Shown: positions 33,804 through 33,882 of the stretch, piece after piece
Layout: every line of letters begins with the position of its first letter
How positions within the stretch are numbered: position 1 is the stretch's first letter
Assembly (NCBI GenBank): GCA_003133205.1
Contig: PKWK01000126.1
Coordinates: 58,568 to 92,449, forward strand
Length of the DNA stretch: 33,882 nt
From: Granulicella sp.
GTDB lineage: Bacteria; Acidobacteriota; Terriglobia; Terriglobales; Acidobacteriaceae
Reading direction: 5' to 3'
Program-made: the position numbers and the translations under genes
The notes under the pieces: model-generated
Databases searched by the model: none
The model's input: only the letters and a program-made list of their open reading frames with translations
What the model was told of the DNA's origin: nothing

Positions 33804-33882
33804 CGGGCGCCCTCGGAGGGGACTAGGCAGGTTCCGGTGGAGCGAAAGTGCTCAAATTCCTTTAGGGGTATTTACTTGACGC

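Noticed and set aside
1..33882. CRISPR array, phage or defence system
   Set aside because: No regularly spaced repeats of CRISPR type, no cas, integrase, phage or toxin-antitoxin genes were recognised on either strand.

Overview
The window looks like a chromosomal segment from an Acidobacteriota bacterium of the class Terriglobia. The DNA is GC-rich. The protein types typical of that group are two Oar-like TonB-dependent receptors with a carboxypeptidase-regulatory N-terminal domain, two proteins of the acidobacterial VWFA-related family (TIGR03436 type), one protein of the soil-associated TIGR03435 type, and many hairpin-forming intergenic repeats. The taxonomic call is an inference from gene content, not from a marker gene.

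Layout. 1-4457, minus strand: housekeeping genes obgE, two paralogous small outer-membrane barrels, nadD and the 5' part of xseA, which runs off the left edge. 4740-13032, plus strand: two large Oar-like outer-membrane receptors, the first closed by a clear intrinsic terminator, followed by a DedA membrane protein fused to a rhodanese domain. 13033-13488: a repeat-bearing gap. 13489-17533, minus strand: a small membrane protein and two VWFA-related exported proteins; the second carries a one-base frameshift. 17657-18741, plus strand: a DUF4230-type membrane-anchored protein and a small membrane protein.

18749-23265, plus strand, is a decaying cell-surface polysaccharide islet. It holds an FkbM methyltransferase without an ATG start, a second sugar O-methyltransferase gene with two frameshifts and split by a 1.7-kb insertion that carries an intact membrane glycosyltransferase gene, and a family 2 glycosyltransferase with at least two frameshifts and a probable internal deletion. 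The insertion is bordered by a 5-bp direct repeat (TTGAG), and joining the two halves across it restores the methyltransferase reading frame.

23281-26505, plus strand: fabD, a TIGR03435-type exported protein, a BCP peroxiredoxin and a NodB-type polysaccharide deacetylase whose GTG start lies 1 nt after the peroxiredoxin stop. 26584-27807, minus strand: an Ada-type DNA alkylation repair protein. 28170-33803 is a second polysaccharide islet: a methyltransferase bracketed by two identical 52-bp direct repeats, a remnant of the 3' end of a polysaccharide-polymerase paralogue, an acyltransferase 3 protein, a Wzy-like polymerase, and a divergent GT-C glycosyltransferase.

The most notable signals are signs of rearrangement in the two polysaccharide islets (split gene, polymerase remnant, 52-bp repeats) and a REP-like hairpin that lies in frame inside the linker of xseA. 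I found no CRISPR array, rRNA, tRNA or recognisable transposase.
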